Assembly: GCF_008086345.1 (NCBI RefSeq)
Contig: NZ_CP043006.1
Location: 4,710,032-4,774,031, forward strand
Direction of reading: 5' to 3'
Source: Chitinophaga sp. XS-30
Lineage (GTDB): Bacteria > Bacteroidota > Bacteroidia > Chitinophagales > Chitinophagaceae
DNA: 64,000 bases
Below the pieces are notes generated by a model that searched no databases, was not told where the DNA came from, and saw nothing but the letters and a program-made list of their open reading frames with translations. This document shows positions 26,128-35,940 of the stretch, in pieces; the first letter of the stretch is position 1, and the number at the start of each line of letters is the position of its first letter. A program made the translations under genes and the position numbers.

Positions 26128-26634
26128 AAAACGTTGTTGATTTTGCTGTTGATCTTGTTGTAACTCATATAATTAGCCCGGCCTGCGAAGCCGGGGCATA
26201 AATATACAACAATCAGGCAAGCCAGCGCTGTCCGTACTGGATGAACGGGCCGGATAACTGATACTTATCTAGCTGCATTCGCGCCATCCCCGTTCTGTCG
26301 TACCTTCGCATATGCCGTATTCCGGTCTGTGAGGCGGCAAAGGGTATGAACGGTAGCAGCAGAGTGAAGCTCATCCGGTGGCATATGCAGCACATAGCCC
26401 GGCAGCCGGTCTATGGCAGTGGTGGGCACGTGCATCCGGGTACTTGAATTAATGTCAATATTACACGATCTTTCTATCTCCCGGAACATGCGTACCCTGT
26501 AAGGAAAAAAGGATGCACATCAAAGATCATCATGGAAAACCTTTCCGGTATTCAGACCTTCATTTAGAAAAGTAGTGTTAAAATGACAATTATTTTTCTA
26601 TATTGCGCAAGGTTCCACCATAAACACAAATTCC
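26128..26634. other. 507-nt intergenic region, no supported gene
   Basis: Between the divergent M16 and GH51 genes. Short minus-strand frames (26213-26395, 26265-26489) have no recognisable domain, no credible start context and low-complexity-free but unfamiliar sequence. The last 60 nt before 26635 are AT-rich and should contain the GH51 promoter, but no convincing TAnnTTTG could be assigned. Confidence 0.6.
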
Positions 26635-28176
26635 ATGATGAAAAAGATCCTTCCCGTTGCCCTTATACTCCTGACAACGATAACGGCAACCGCGCAGCAG
26701 ACTGCCGGACTGGTAGTGGAAAGCGCATCAAAACATGAGATCAGCCGTCACATTTACGGCCATTTTTCCGAACACCTGGGCCGCTGCATCTATGACGGCT
26801 TCTGGGTAGATGAAAAACTGAACGTGCCGAAGAAAGACCGCATCCGGCTGGATGTGGTAGAGGCGCTGAAAAAGATCAATATTCCCAATCTCCGCTGGCC
26901 CGGTGGCTGCTTTGCGGATGAATATCACTGGCGCGACGGCATAGGCCCGCGCAATCAAAGGCCTAAGATGATCAACACGCACTGGGGCGGCGTTACGGAG
27001 GATAACAGCTTTGGCACGCATGAATTCCTGGAACTGTGCGAACTGCTGAAATGCGAACCTTATGTTTCCGCCAATGTGGGCAGCGGCACGGTAGATGAAA
27101 TGTCCAAATGGGTGGAATACCTCAACTTCAACGGGCTCAGCCCCATGACGGAACTGAGAAAACAGAACGGCCATCCCGATTCATGGAAAGTGGCTTTCTG
27201 GGGTGTGGGCAACGAAAGCTGGGGATGCGGCGGCAATATGACCGCTGAGTATTATGCAGGCGAATATCGCCGGTATGCCACCTTTGCCCGGAACTATCCC
27301 GGCGCTCCATTAAAAAAGATCGCCGGTGGCGCCAATTCCGGGGATTATCACTGGACGGAAGTCTGCATGAAGAACATCCCCATCGACCAGATGTGGGGCC
27401 TCTCCCTTCACTATTATACTGTACCTAAATCATGGGGCGACAAAGGATCGGCTACCAGCTTCGATGAACAGGAATATTTTACTACCATGCAGAAATGCCT
27501 GTTCATGGATACCCTTGTTACCAAACACAGCGCCATCATGGATAAATACGATCCGCGGAAAAAAGTGGCGCTGGCTGTGGATGAATGGGGCATCTGGACC
27601 AACGTGGAACCCGGCACCAATCCCGGTTTCCTCTACCAGCAGAACAGCCTCCGCGACGCCATGATCGCTGCCGTAACGCTGAATATCTTCAACAATCACA
27701 GCGACCGGGTACGCCTCGCCAACCTGGCGCAGACGGTGAACGTGTTGCAGGCGCTGATACTGACCGAAAAAGAGAAAATGCTGCTGACGCCCACCTACCA
27801 TGTATTCGATCTGTACAAGGCGCATCACGACGCAAAATACCTTCCGGTGCAACTGAGCAGTCCGGATTACACCAGCGGCGGCCAAAGCATACCGGCACTG
27901 AACGTTTCGGCTTCGCAGGATTCCACCGGCGCCGTGCATATTTCCATCGTGAATATGCACCCTACCCAAAAGATCAGCCTGCAAACCACGCTGAAAGATG
28001 TAAAATGGAAAACGGTGAGCGGCAGTGTGATCACATCCGGAAAATTCACGGACGTCAATACTTTTGATCAGCCGGACAAAGTGAGGATCAAGGCTTTCGA
28101 CGGGGCCAGGAAGCAGGGCGATCAGCTGACAGCCTTGCTGCCACCGCAATCCGTTGTAATGCTGGAACTGAAATAA
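26635..28176 (+). CDS. GH51 alpha-L-arabinofuranosidase
   Basis: 513 aa. Tandem ATGs at 26635 and 26638 give the same signal peptide (KKILPVALILLTTITATAQ). The GH51 (beta/alpha)8 barrel shows NLRWPGGCFADEYHWRDGIG (about 85-104), acid/base E194 in FWGVGNESWGCGG and nucleophile E317 in LAVDEWGIW, then a C-terminal beta-sandwich (about 390-513). It cleaves terminal alpha-L-arabinofuranosyl units from arabinan, arabinoxylan or arabinogalactan fragments in the periplasm. It converges on the GH78-GH2 pair, with which it may share substrates, although no SusCD is adjacent. Confidence 0.95.
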   Translation: MMKKILPVALILLTTITATAQQTAGLVVESASKHEISRHIYGHFSEHLGRCIYDGFWVDEKLNVPKKDRIRLDVVEALKKINIPNLRWPGGCFADEYHWRDGIGPRNQRPKMINTHWGGVTEDNSFGTHEFLELCELLKCEPYVSANVGSGTVDEMSKWVEYLNFNGLSPMTELRKQNGHPDSWKVAFWGVGNESWGCGGNMTAEYYAGEYRRYATFARNYPGAPLKKIAGGANSGDYHWTEVCMKNIPIDQMWGLSLHYYTVPKSWGDKGSATSFDEQEYFTTMQKCLFMDTLVTKHSAIMDKYDPRKKVALAVDEWGIWTNVEPGTNPGFLYQQNSLRDAMIAAVTLNIFNNHSDRVRLANLAQTVNVLQALILTEKEKMLLTPTYHVFDLYKAHHDAKYLPVQLSSPDYTSGGQSIPALNVSASQDSTGAVHISIVNMHPTQKISLQTTLKDVKWKTVSGSVITSGKFTDVNTFDQPDKVRIKAFDGARKQGDQLTALLPPQSVVMLELK

Positions 28177-28349
28177 TTCATTAGCGAAATACAGTGAGCG
28201 CAACAGCGGCTGACTCAAAAGCACACCCGGTTTACCCGGACATCCGACGAAGGAAATTACAGTTGTAACATACCCGTCAGATCACTTTTGTGACAGCCGC
28301 TGTTCATTTATCATACCGGGCATGTCGCCATGCCGGAGTAATAACAGGT

Positions 28350-30194
28350 TTAAGGTACAATGTTCACCAGCGAAGGCGCATACAGCTTCCGGTGCACCGC
28401 TTCGAATTTCTCTACGGGATTCTTGATCACCTTCCGGTCATACGTCATCAATCCATTCGTTTCCACCTCCACATCGGTCGTCTGCGTGTAAACGGCAGCG
28501 GATAGCCCTATCCGGATCAGCGCTTCCATTTTTTCGATCATTCCTTCATATCTTTTAAACAGCTCTTCCGGTGTTTTGAAGCTCTGGTATCCCCAGTTAT
28601 CTTTCTGCTGCCACACATGACCATCTACGGGCAATCCAAGTCCGCCGAACTCTCCCAGCACAATAGCCTGTTTGCTGCCGTAAATGGCGGGATCAGGCAT
28701 AACGGGGTCAGGATAGTTGTGCAGGTCGATGATATGCCCTGTCTGCACAAAGTTGCCGCCGCTGGCGCTGTTCACCAGCCTGGTGGTATCTTTCTGCATT
28801 GTCCATTCCGTGATCTCCGCCGTTTTGAACTGGCCCCAGGCTTCGTTGAAAGGCACCCATACCACAATGCAGGGATAATTGTACAGGGCATCGATGATAG
28901 CGTTCCATTCCTCGCGGTAAGACCGTTCGGATTCTTTGCTGCGTTGCTGTTCCGTACCGCGGCCCACAATACCGGGGCGCGGCTCCCAGCGGTTGCCCAG
29001 GTCCCCGCTCGGCATATCCTGCCATACCAGCATGCCCAGCCTGTCGCAATGATAATACCAGCGCGCCGGCTCCACTTTGATGTGCTTGCGGATCATATTG
29101 AAGCCCATTTCCTTTGTTTTTTCCACATCGAATTTCAGGGCTTCGTCCGTTGGCGCAGTGTATAGCCCGTCAGGCCACCAGCCCTGGTCCAGCGGGCCGT
29201 ACTGGAACACGAATTTGTTATTGAGCAGCATTCTCAGTACACCTTTATCATCCCTGCCGATGGATGTTTTGCGCATGGCAAAATAGCTCTGCACCTCATC
29301 CACCACTTTGTTCTTTCTCACCAGGGTCATTTTAAGATCGTAGAGGAAGGGGCTTTCCGGCGACCAGAGTTTGGGCTCATTGATCTTCAGCACAGCGGTA
29401 GCACCCGGCTCCACCACTTCTTCGGATACCATATTCTCGCCGTCCCAGGCGGAGATCTTTATTTTATCATCCGCCATCGGCCCCTGTACGGTAGTGGCAA
29501 CGGTAATGGTGCGGTTATCGATATCGGGCGTTTGTCTGGCATCCACGATGTAGGTAGGCGGAACGGCTTCCAGCCATACGGTCTGCCAGATGCCTGTTAC
29601 CGGGGTGTACCAGATACCTTCCGGCTTTCTCACCTGTTTGCCGCGGGGTTGGGGGCCTTCATCGGTAGGGTCCCATACGCGCACCACGATCTCCTGTGCT
29701 TTATTTTTTTTGCCAAGCAGCGTGGTGATATCAAAAGAAAAAGGATCAAACCCGCCTTTGTGGCTGCCGGCCAGTTTCCCGTTGACATACACTTCCGCCT
29801 GCCAGTCCACCGCGCCGAAATGCAGCAGCACTTTCTTCCCTTTCATGGAAGAAGGCAGGGTGAAAGTATGCTGATACCAGAGCAGATTGTTCTTACCCAC
29901 CGTTTTCCCGACGCCGGACAAGGCGGACTCAATGGCGAATGGCACCAGTATCTTGCCCTGGTACTCCCCCGGTTCATGCGCTTTCCGGGAGGTAATGGCG
30001 TAGTTCCACAGACCGTTAAGGTTCATCCAGTTATCCCGTACGAATTGCGGACGGGGATATTCGGATAATACGGAATCCGGTGTTACCTGTTCGCTCCAGG
30101 GAGAAGTGATCTTGCCGGGCACGGCCTGCCAGGAAGTATCCTGCGCCTGCAGCGAGGATGCAGCTAATAATAGAACTGCCAGGAATTTTTTCAT
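28350..30194 (-). CDS. GH2 glycoside hydrolase (beta-galactosidase/glucuronidase type)
   Basis: 614 aa, ATG at 30194. Signal peptide MKKFLAVLLLAASSLQAQ. Sugar-binding jelly roll (about 45-215: FVRDNWMNLNGLWNYAI, GKKVLLHFGAVDWQAEVYVNGK), an immunoglobulin-like domain (about 217-310), then the TIM barrel (about 312-600). It has MGFNMIRKHIKVEPARWYYHCDRLG, acid/base E451 in WVPFNEAWGQF and nucleophile E515 in IVLGEFGG. Substrate specificity within GH2 is not settled by sequence alone. It is 19 nt downstream of the GH78 gene, so the two are one transcript. Confidence 0.92.
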   Translation of the reverse strand: MKKFLAVLLLAASSLQAQDTSWQAVPGKITSPWSEQVTPDSVLSEYPRPQFVRDNWMNLNGLWNYAITSRKAHEPGEYQGKILVPFAIESALSGVGKTVGKNNLLWYQHTFTLPSSMKGKKVLLHFGAVDWQAEVYVNGKLAGSHKGGFDPFSFDITTLLGKKNKAQEIVVRVWDPTDEGPQPRGKQVRKPEGIWYTPVTGIWQTVWLEAVPPTYIVDARQTPDIDNRTITVATTVQGPMADDKIKISAWDGENMVSEEVVEPGATAVLKINEPKLWSPESPFLYDLKMTLVRKNKVVDEVQSYFAMRKTSIGRDDKGVLRMLLNNKFVFQYGPLDQGWWPDGLYTAPTDEALKFDVEKTKEMGFNMIRKHIKVEPARWYYHCDRLGMLVWQDMPSGDLGNRWEPRPGIVGRGTEQQRSKESERSYREEWNAIIDALYNYPCIVVWVPFNEAWGQFKTAEITEWTMQKDTTRLVNSASGGNFVQTGHIIDLHNYPDPVMPDPAIYGSKQAIVLGEFGGLGLPVDGHVWQQKDNWGYQSFKTPEELFKRYEGMIEKMEALIRIGLSAAVYTQTTDVEVETNGLMTYDRKVIKNPVEKFEAVHRKLYAPSLVNIVP

Positions 30195-30213
30195 ATCGAT
30201 GTTGCTGTTTGAT

Positions 30214-32577
30214 TTATAAATTGATCTCCTGCCTGCCGGAGCGCAGCGGAATGGTTTTACCGTTCCATCTGAACTCGCCTTTCAGACTGCCGGGCAGGAT
30301 GATAACGGCGGTTACGCCATTGTTCTTCTTTCGTTTAAGCGATACCGTTACTTCGCCTTCCGGCAGCGGCATCTTTCCTTCCGCTTCGGTCAACGTCCCC
30401 ATTGCCGGCTCCACCAGCACGGATGCGAACCCGGGGCTTCCCGGCATGATGCCGCAGATCGTGGCGAGAAAGTCGTAATTCGGGCTGGCGCTCCAGGCAT
30501 GGCAGTCGGAACGCGTAGGCTCTTCCTTCTCGGCAAAGGTGGTCAGCCCTATCTTCAGCATGTCCCGCCAGGGCGTGAGCTGCTCATAATAACGATCGCC
30601 CATGCCTGTTTTCTTCAAGGCCAGCATGAGGTAAAAGCGGTAATATATGGTGGCTTTGCTGAGCCGCGGATCGTCGATCACCCTTTGCAGGAAGGCTTTT
30701 TCCTCCGCGGCGGGAATGGCGCCGGACAGCACGGCCATGATGCCGGCATGCTGGCTAAAGGTCCGTTTTTCCGGCGTATTGGCCATTGCTCCTTTTTCGT
30801 GATCATAACAGTGCCGGTAAGTAGCGGTTGTCAGTTTCCCGGCAAGTTCCCGGTAATGTGCGGCCAGTACGGGCTGCCGGTAGGCGTCAAAAAGCGCGGC
30901 GGCCTGTTGCAGGGTATAGGCAAAGTGCAGGCTGATAATTGAGGAATTCCCGTCATCGGCGCCATCCGGCACGCCATTGGGGAAAGCATCGTTCCAGTCC
31001 GTAAAATTCCACCAGCGCATCGGCCCCAGCATACCCGTTGCTTTGTCGATCCGGCTTTCATACCAGTCCAGCACTCCGCGGGCGGCGCTGAGGTATTGCG
31101 TGATGAAAGCATCATCCCGGCGGTGCATCCAGTAATCATAGATCATGGACACCCAGTATAAAGAGAACGGGGCGATCACCTGCAGACGGTTGCTGGGGTA
31201 ACGCCCCTGCGTGAGCCCTTCGGGAACACGGGAACAGTAAAAATCGTGGATCGCCTTGCGCACCAGCCGGTCATCCCCCGTAACATACAGGCTGATGAGC
31301 GCCTGTATGCGCGTGTCCCCTTCATATTGCAGCTGCTCATAGTACGGGCAATCGAAATAAGTCTCTCCCGCACAAAGCCGGGCAGTACGCCAGCCCACTT
31401 CCCAGATATCCTGCAATCCGGGGTCATTACTGCGGAAAGACGCCTTTTCCTCAAACGGATACCCCGTGTACATCCCATAAAGATCATCGATCACCAGCGG
31501 CTCCCCGCCGGTAGTGATATCCAGCTGCAGATAGCGAAAGGTCCGGAACCATAATGGCCGGAACATCCGCTGCGATCCGCCGTCCGGGTGAAAAATATCG
31601 TAGTTGCCGGCAATCTCCATGCCGTCGATCTCATCCCGGTGCCCTTTCTTCCCGTTTTTGAACAGCGCTTCCGCATAAGTGAGCCGGATGCTGCTGCCGG
31701 CGCCTTTGCTCACCAGCAATTGCGGATAAGCGACGGTATTAAAAGCCTGGTCTACCAGGATGCTGACAGTCTGATTGGCCGGAATGGTCAGCGGCTGCCT
31801 GCCTTGCAGGAAACCCTCCGGCACTTTGATACCGGCGCGCCGTACCGCGGACATCCGCTGCAGGCTTTCTTCCATCAGGGGAATGGTCCTGGGCACCAGC
31901 GTCCACAGGTTGTCTGTGCCATATCCCGCGGTAACGGGACTGGTGATCTCGCGTACGTTCTTCCAGTGCCTGTCGTCATACCCCGGTTGCTCCCATCCCC
32001 AGGGATAAGCGCTGCCGTTCACCTCATCCCCCGGGCCGATGACCATGTAGCTGCGGAGGCGCGCGCCATTGTCCAGGGAGCAGGGCGTGTAGGCGCTATC
32101 GTTATATACTTTCCAATTTCGGTCTGTATTGATGATCTTTTCCGCTTCCGTATCTCCCTGCAGCACAAAGCCGGTCATATTGGATATCTGCGCAACGGCG
32201 GCGTGCGCACCCATATTCCAGACCAGCGCCGCCACCACATTCCGGCCTTCGCGGAGATACGGGGCGATATCTACCGTCTCGAAATACCAGTTATACAGGT
32301 CACCCCGCGCGGGGCCGCTGCAAACGGGACTACCGTTCACGAATAAACGGTAACGGTTATCGCCGGTGACATGCACGATGAACCGCCCAGGCTTTGAGGG
32401 CAGCTCAAAGGATTTCCTGAAATGATAGAGGCCATATTCCTTTGCTGGTGCATCCGCCGCGGCGATCCAGCGGGACGGCCAATGGCCGCTGAGCAGGGCC
32501 GGATCTACCGGTCCCTGTGCAAAAGCGCCGGCAGCAAAAAAAACGAGCAGGAAACAGCAACGTGGGAGCTTGATCAT
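30214..32577 (-). CDS. GH78-type alpha-L-rhamnosidase
   Basis: 787 aa, ATG at 32577. Signal peptide MIKLPRCCFLLVFFAAGAFA. N-terminal carbohydrate-binding beta domains (about 30-330: HFRKSFELPSKPGRFIVHVTG, NRYRLFVNGSPVCSGPARGD) lead to an (alpha/alpha)6 catalytic barrel (about 370-700: LQDIWEVGWRTARLCAGETYFDCPYYEQLQYEGDTR, NFTDWNDAFPNG, ISLHFAYTLQQAAALFDAYRQ). The GETYFDCP-YEQLQY-GD segment matches the GH78 family loop that carries an acidic catalytic residue. A short C-terminal beta domain follows. It releases rhamnose, for example from rhamnogalacturonan or plant glycosides. First gene of the GH78-GH2 pair. Confidence 0.88.
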   Translation of the reverse strand: MIKLPRCCFLLVFFAAGAFAQGPVDPALLSGHWPSRWIAAADAPAKEYGLYHFRKSFELPSKPGRFIVHVTGDNRYRLFVNGSPVCSGPARGDLYNWYFETVDIAPYLREGRNVVAALVWNMGAHAAVAQISNMTGFVLQGDTEAEKIINTDRNWKVYNDSAYTPCSLDNGARLRSYMVIGPGDEVNGSAYPWGWEQPGYDDRHWKNVREITSPVTAGYGTDNLWTLVPRTIPLMEESLQRMSAVRRAGIKVPEGFLQGRQPLTIPANQTVSILVDQAFNTVAYPQLLVSKGAGSSIRLTYAEALFKNGKKGHRDEIDGMEIAGNYDIFHPDGGSQRMFRPLWFRTFRYLQLDITTGGEPLVIDDLYGMYTGYPFEEKASFRSNDPGLQDIWEVGWRTARLCAGETYFDCPYYEQLQYEGDTRIQALISLYVTGDDRLVRKAIHDFYCSRVPEGLTQGRYPSNRLQVIAPFSLYWVSMIYDYWMHRRDDAFITQYLSAARGVLDWYESRIDKATGMLGPMRWWNFTDWNDAFPNGVPDGADDGNSSIISLHFAYTLQQAAALFDAYRQPVLAAHYRELAGKLTTATYRHCYDHEKGAMANTPEKRTFSQHAGIMAVLSGAIPAAEEKAFLQRVIDDPRLSKATIYYRFYLMLALKKTGMGDRYYEQLTPWRDMLKIGLTTFAEKEEPTRSDCHAWSASPNYDFLATICGIMPGSPGFASVLVEPAMGTLTEAEGKMPLPEGEVTVSLKRKKNNGVTAVIILPGSLKGEFRWNGKTIPLRSGRQEINL

Positions 32578-32683
32578 ATAAATACCGTAGAGTGGTCAAT
32601 AAAGAAAATCATCAGTTGCGAAAAATAATAAATGTTTACTATACTTTTTATTATACTTGGAACCGGAACCTCTAAATCTCTAT

Positions 32684-33328
32684 ATGCGAAAACCTGATTG
32701 TATCATTTTCGACTGTGATGGTGTGCTGGTGGACAGTGAGGTCATCGGCATCCGGCTATTACTGGAAATGACCGCTCCTTATGGCGTGGATATGAAAGAA
32801 GAAGATGCTGTGCTGGAATTTGCCGGCCGCCGCCTGAAAGAAGTGATCGATATGCTGCAAACCCGTACCGGACAAACCTTTCCCGATGACCTGGAACAAC
32901 GGTTCCGGGAGCGCTCGTTTGAAGTTTTCCAGGAGGAAGTAGAGCCCGTAGAGGGTATCAGGGCCCTGCTGGATTCCCTCACCATCCCCTTTTGCGTGGC
33001 TTCCAGCGGCCCGGTGGACAAAATAAGGCTCAATCTGACCCTTACGGGGCTGATCGGGTATTTTGAAGACAGGATATTCAGCGCCTATGATATTGAAAGC
33101 TGGAAACCGGACCCCGGCATTTTCCTTCATGCTGCCAGGGAAATGGGGTTCTCACCGGAACGGTGCGTAGTGATAGAAGACAGCAAGGCCGGTATTACGG
33201 CCGGAGTGAGAGGCGGGTTCACTGTTTTCGGCTATGCGAAGGAACATAATGCAAAAGAGCTGGAAAGCGAAGGCGCCACCGTGTTTTACAATATGCATGA
33301 ACTGCCGCAGCTGTTGAAGCTCGCCTGA
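32684..33328 (+). CDS. HAD-superfamily phosphatase/phosphomutase (beta-PGM-like)
   Basis: 214 aa from ATG 32684; the frame is open from a TTG at 32657 but the HAD motif I needs only the later start. Motif I FDCDGVLVDSEV with nucleophile D10 and acid D12; motif II VASSGP (about 103-108); motif III KPDPGIFLHAA (about 140); motif IV VIEDSKAGITAGVRGG. A helical cap lies between motifs I and II. The set fits subfamily I HADs such as beta-phosphoglucomutase or sugar-phosphate phosphatases. It converges on rluF with 2 nt between stops. Confidence 0.9.
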   Translation: MRKPDCIIFDCDGVLVDSEVIGIRLLLEMTAPYGVDMKEEDAVLEFAGRRLKEVIDMLQTRTGQTFPDDLEQRFRERSFEVFQEEVEPVEGIRALLDSLTIPFCVASSGPVDKIRLNLTLTGLIGYFEDRIFSAYDIESWKPDPGIFLHAAREMGFSPERCVVIEDSKAGITAGVRGGFTVFGYAKEHNAKELESEGATVFYNMHELPQLLKLA

Positions 33329-33330
33329 TA

Positions 33331-34074
33331 CTATTCGTCCATTCCCTCACTACCGCCGCCTTTTTCTGTTTTGCTGCTATTGGCGACCATCGTGGAGATC
33401 GCTGCTACCTCCTCTTTGGTAAAATAACGCCATTTGCCGGCGGGCAGGTCTTTCAACGTGAAGTTCATGATACGGGTGCGCTTCAGTGCCTCCACTTTGT
33501 AGCCCAGCGCCTCGCACATCCGGCGTATCTGGCGGTTAAGCCCCTGTGTGAGTATGATCCGGAAACGATGGCTGCCCTCCTGCTGTACAAAGCATTTCTT
33601 CGTGTACACGCCGAGAATACGCACGCCGCTGCGCATGGTCTTGATGAACTCTACCGTCAGCGGCTTATCCACCGTCACCACATATTCCTTTTCATGCTGG
33701 TTGCCGGCCCGGAGGATCTTGTTCACAATATCACCGTCATTGGTGAGGAAGATCAGGCCTTCGGACAGCTTGTCCAGCCGCCCCACCGGAAATATGCGGG
33801 ACGAATGGTTAATATAGTCGATGATATTGGACTTGTCCTTTTGATCCGTTGTGCAGGTGATGCCCTTCGGCTTGTTGAGCGCGATATAAACGGCGGCTTT
33901 CTTCTTCTTCAGCGGCTCCCCGTCCACCTCCACCACATCCCCGTCCTGTACCCGGTTCCCTTTGGAAGCGATGTTATCATTGATCGTCACCCGTCCCTGT
34001 TCAATATATTTATCGGCCTCCCTGCGGCTGCAGAAGCCGGTATCACTGATGTATTTGTTAATGCTGATATCCAT
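33331..34074 (-). CDS. rluF: 23S rRNA pseudouridine synthase RluF-like (RsuA family)
   Basis: 247 aa from ATG 34074; an in-frame extension to 34134 adds 20 residues upstream of the S4 domain and is less likely. S4 RNA-binding domain (1-48: INKYISDTGFCSRREADKYIEQGRVTIND), then the RsuA/RluB/E/F catalytic domain with IFPVGRLDKLSEGLIFLTNDG (catalytic D101) and LTQGLNRQIRRMCEALGY. RluF modifies U2604 of E. coli 23S rRNA; the exact site here is inferred. The acidic tail GGGSEGMDE is unremarkable. Divergent from the beta-lactamase-like gene by 70 nt. Confidence 0.88.
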   Translation of the reverse strand: MDISINKYISDTGFCSRREADKYIEQGRVTINDNIASKGNRVQDGDVVEVDGEPLKKKKAAVYIALNKPKGITCTTDQKDKSNIIDYINHSSRIFPVGRLDKLSEGLIFLTNDGDIVNKILRAGNQHEKEYVVTVDKPLTVEFIKTMRSGVRILGVYTKKCFVQQEGSHRFRIILTQGLNRQIRRMCEALGYKVEALKRTRIMNFTLKDLPAGKWRYFTKEEVAAISTMVANSSKTEKGGGSEGMDE

Positions 34075-34144
34075 AGCGTAGCGCAAAATTACATTTTTTA
34101 CGGCTGGCCTGTAAGTTTTGACAGCTTTCTGCAACTAACCAGGT

Positions 34145-35470
34145 ATGTACAAAATGATCTTATTGTTCCTTTTGACAGGAACCCTGGCAAACAAGGCGAT
34201 GAGCCAGCCCCGGTCCTCCCCCGGCATCGGGGCAACGCTGGAGCGCTATATGGAAATACAGCAGGACCGGATCGGGTTCAGCGGCGTGCTGATGGTGTAC
34301 CGGCATCAACACCCTTTGTACGTGGTAACAAAAGGCCTGGCCTCGAGGGAGCTGAACGTACCGCTTCTCCCCGATGCAACTTTCCGGATAGCATCGGTCA
34401 GCAAGCAATTCACCGCCATGTTGACGGTGCTGGCCATGGAAGAAGGGAAACTGCAGCCCGGAGATTCCCTGGCCTCCTTCTACCCTTCGCTGCAAGGCCC
34501 GCAATGGCGGGCTATAACGATCCGGCAGCTACTGGCACATACCTCCGGCATTCCGCACAACGAAGGCATTGCCGGTTACCGGACATCAACCTCCCGCCTG
34601 GCACTGGGCAGGGAACAGGCGCTGCAGGCGATCTTTCGCATGCAGCCCTCGGCGGATAACGGGTATTCCAGTCCAGGCTACTTCCTGCTGGCCGACATAC
34701 TGGAAAGCCTATACGGCAAGCCTTATGCTGCGCTGCTGCGGGAAAAGATACTGCAGCCGCTGAACATGCAGCATACCGGCGTTCTCACCGGCATCCGGAT
34801 CATACCGGGAATGACATCAGGTTACCACCAGCTGGGGGACAGCCTGATCATGGCGCCTTACCGGGACCAGTCGCTGATGAAAGGCTCCGGGGACCTCTAT
34901 TCCACGGCCGCAGACCTTCAGTTGTGGAACAGCAGCCTGCTGGATGACCGGCATTGGGGCGCTTCGGCAAGACAGCAGCTCTTTTCCGTCCACAACGGGA
35001 AACTCGGCTATGGCTACGGCTGGTATGTTAATCCCGGGCGGAAGATGTACTGGCATGGCGGCGGCACTTTCGGCTGCTCCGCGATCTCCGCCATATACGA
35101 GCAGGAAAAGCTCTCCATCGTGCTGCTCTCGAATGTATCTGTGCTGCCGGTAAATGAAATGCTGGCTGACATAGAAAAGATCGTACTGGGATTGCCGTTT
35201 GACATGCCCGTTGAAGAACCGGTTTTCCGGCTGGAAGACGAACAATTGAATGCATTCACCGGTGTTTATGTACGGGAAGGACAGGAACTGCACATCCTGC
35301 AGCAGGGGAACCAGCTGTATGCAAAAATGGGCAACCGCCCTCCTTTTGCGATATATCCCAAAAGCCGCCATGAATTTTACGGCAAAAAGGTAAACGTGCG
35401 GCTTATCTTTAAAGACAAGGGGCTGGATGCAGAAGCACGGGGCGAAACCCTTCATTTTGATAAACAATAA
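34145..35470 (+). CDS. Class C beta-lactamase-like serine hydrolase
   Basis: 441 aa, ATG 34145. Signal peptide MYKMILLFLLTGTLANKAMS. The beta-lactamase/DD-peptidase fold has nucleophile motif S84-V-S-K87 in FRIASVSKQFTAML, a Y-S-S segment (GYSSPGYFLLADIL) in the place of YxN, and H-G-G in MYWHGGGTFGCSA. A C-terminal beta domain of about 100 aa (residues 340-441) resembles the lipocalin-like tail of PBP4*/FmtA-type proteins. It may be an esterase, a D-amino-acid peptidase or a true beta-lactamase. Its stop is 2 nt before the start of an ECF sigma gene, so all three genes 34145-36470 are translationally linked. Confidence 0.9.
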   Translation: MYKMILLFLLTGTLANKAMSQPRSSPGIGATLERYMEIQQDRIGFSGVLMVYRHQHPLYVVTKGLASRELNVPLLPDATFRIASVSKQFTAMLTVLAMEEGKLQPGDSLASFYPSLQGPQWRAITIRQLLAHTSGIPHNEGIAGYRTSTSRLALGREQALQAIFRMQPSADNGYSSPGYFLLADILESLYGKPYAALLREKILQPLNMQHTGVLTGIRIIPGMTSGYHQLGDSLIMAPYRDQSLMKGSGDLYSTAADLQLWNSSLLDDRHWGASARQQLFSVHNGKLGYGYGWYVNPGRKMYWHGGGTFGCSAISAIYEQEKLSIVLLSNVSVLPVNEMLADIEKIVLGLPFDMPVEEPVFRLEDEQLNAFTGVYVREGQELHILQQGNQLYAKMGNRPPFAIYPKSRHEFYGKKVNVRLIFKDKGLDAEARGETLHFDKQ

Positions 35471-35472
35471 CG

Positions 35473-35940
35473 ATGGACGAATTGCAATTCATTCAGCAGA
35501 TCGATCAGCATCAGCATATCCTTCACAAAATATGCAGGTTGTACAGGGATTCGAAGGAAGACCGGGAAGACCTGTTCCAGGAGATGGTGCTGCAGTTGTG
35601 GAAAGCCGCTCCGTCTTTCGAAGGCCGTTCGAAATTCAGCACCTGGATGTACCGCATTGCCCTGAGCACAGCCCTACTTGATTTCCGGAAGAAAAGGCCT
35701 CCCGTCTTCTACCCGGAAATACTGCCCGACCGGCCTGAACACCAGCCGGAACAAAGCATGGAAGCGGAACAACTGATGGAAGCACTGAAAAAGCTGGAGG
35801 ATGCGGACAAGGCGTTGATCACGCTCTACCTGGAAGACCTCAGCTACCAGGAGATCGCGGAGATCACCGGCATCAGTGAAAATTATGTTGGGGTGAAACT
35901 CAACAGGATCAAAGTAAAACTACAAAAATGGACCAGTTAA
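35473..35940 (+). CDS. ECF RNA polymerase sigma factor (second)
   Basis: 155 aa, ATG 35473. Region 2: LHKICRLYRDSKEDREDLFQEMVLQLWKAAPSFEGRSKFSTWMYRIALSTALLDFRKKR. Region 4: LKKLEDADKALITLYLEDLSYQEIAEITGISENYVGVKLNRIKVKLQ. The sequence is closer to generic sigma-70 ECF than to the SusCD-linked group and has no DUF. Its last 13 nt overlap the next gene (start 35928), a strong sign of co-translation with a putative anti-sigma partner. The upstream hydrolase gene ends 2 nt before it. Confidence 0.92.
   Translation: MDELQFIQQIDQHQHILHKICRLYRDSKEDREDLFQEMVLQLWKAAPSFEGRSKFSTWMYRIALSTALLDFRKKRPPVFYPEILPDRPEHQPEQSMEAEQLMEALKKLEDADKALITLYLEDLSYQEIAEITGISENYVGVKLNRIKVKLQKWTS

Noticed and set aside
26213..26489. 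Short minus-strand frames in the M16-GH51 gap
   Set aside because: No domain, no signal, no coherent start; composition does not suggest coding.
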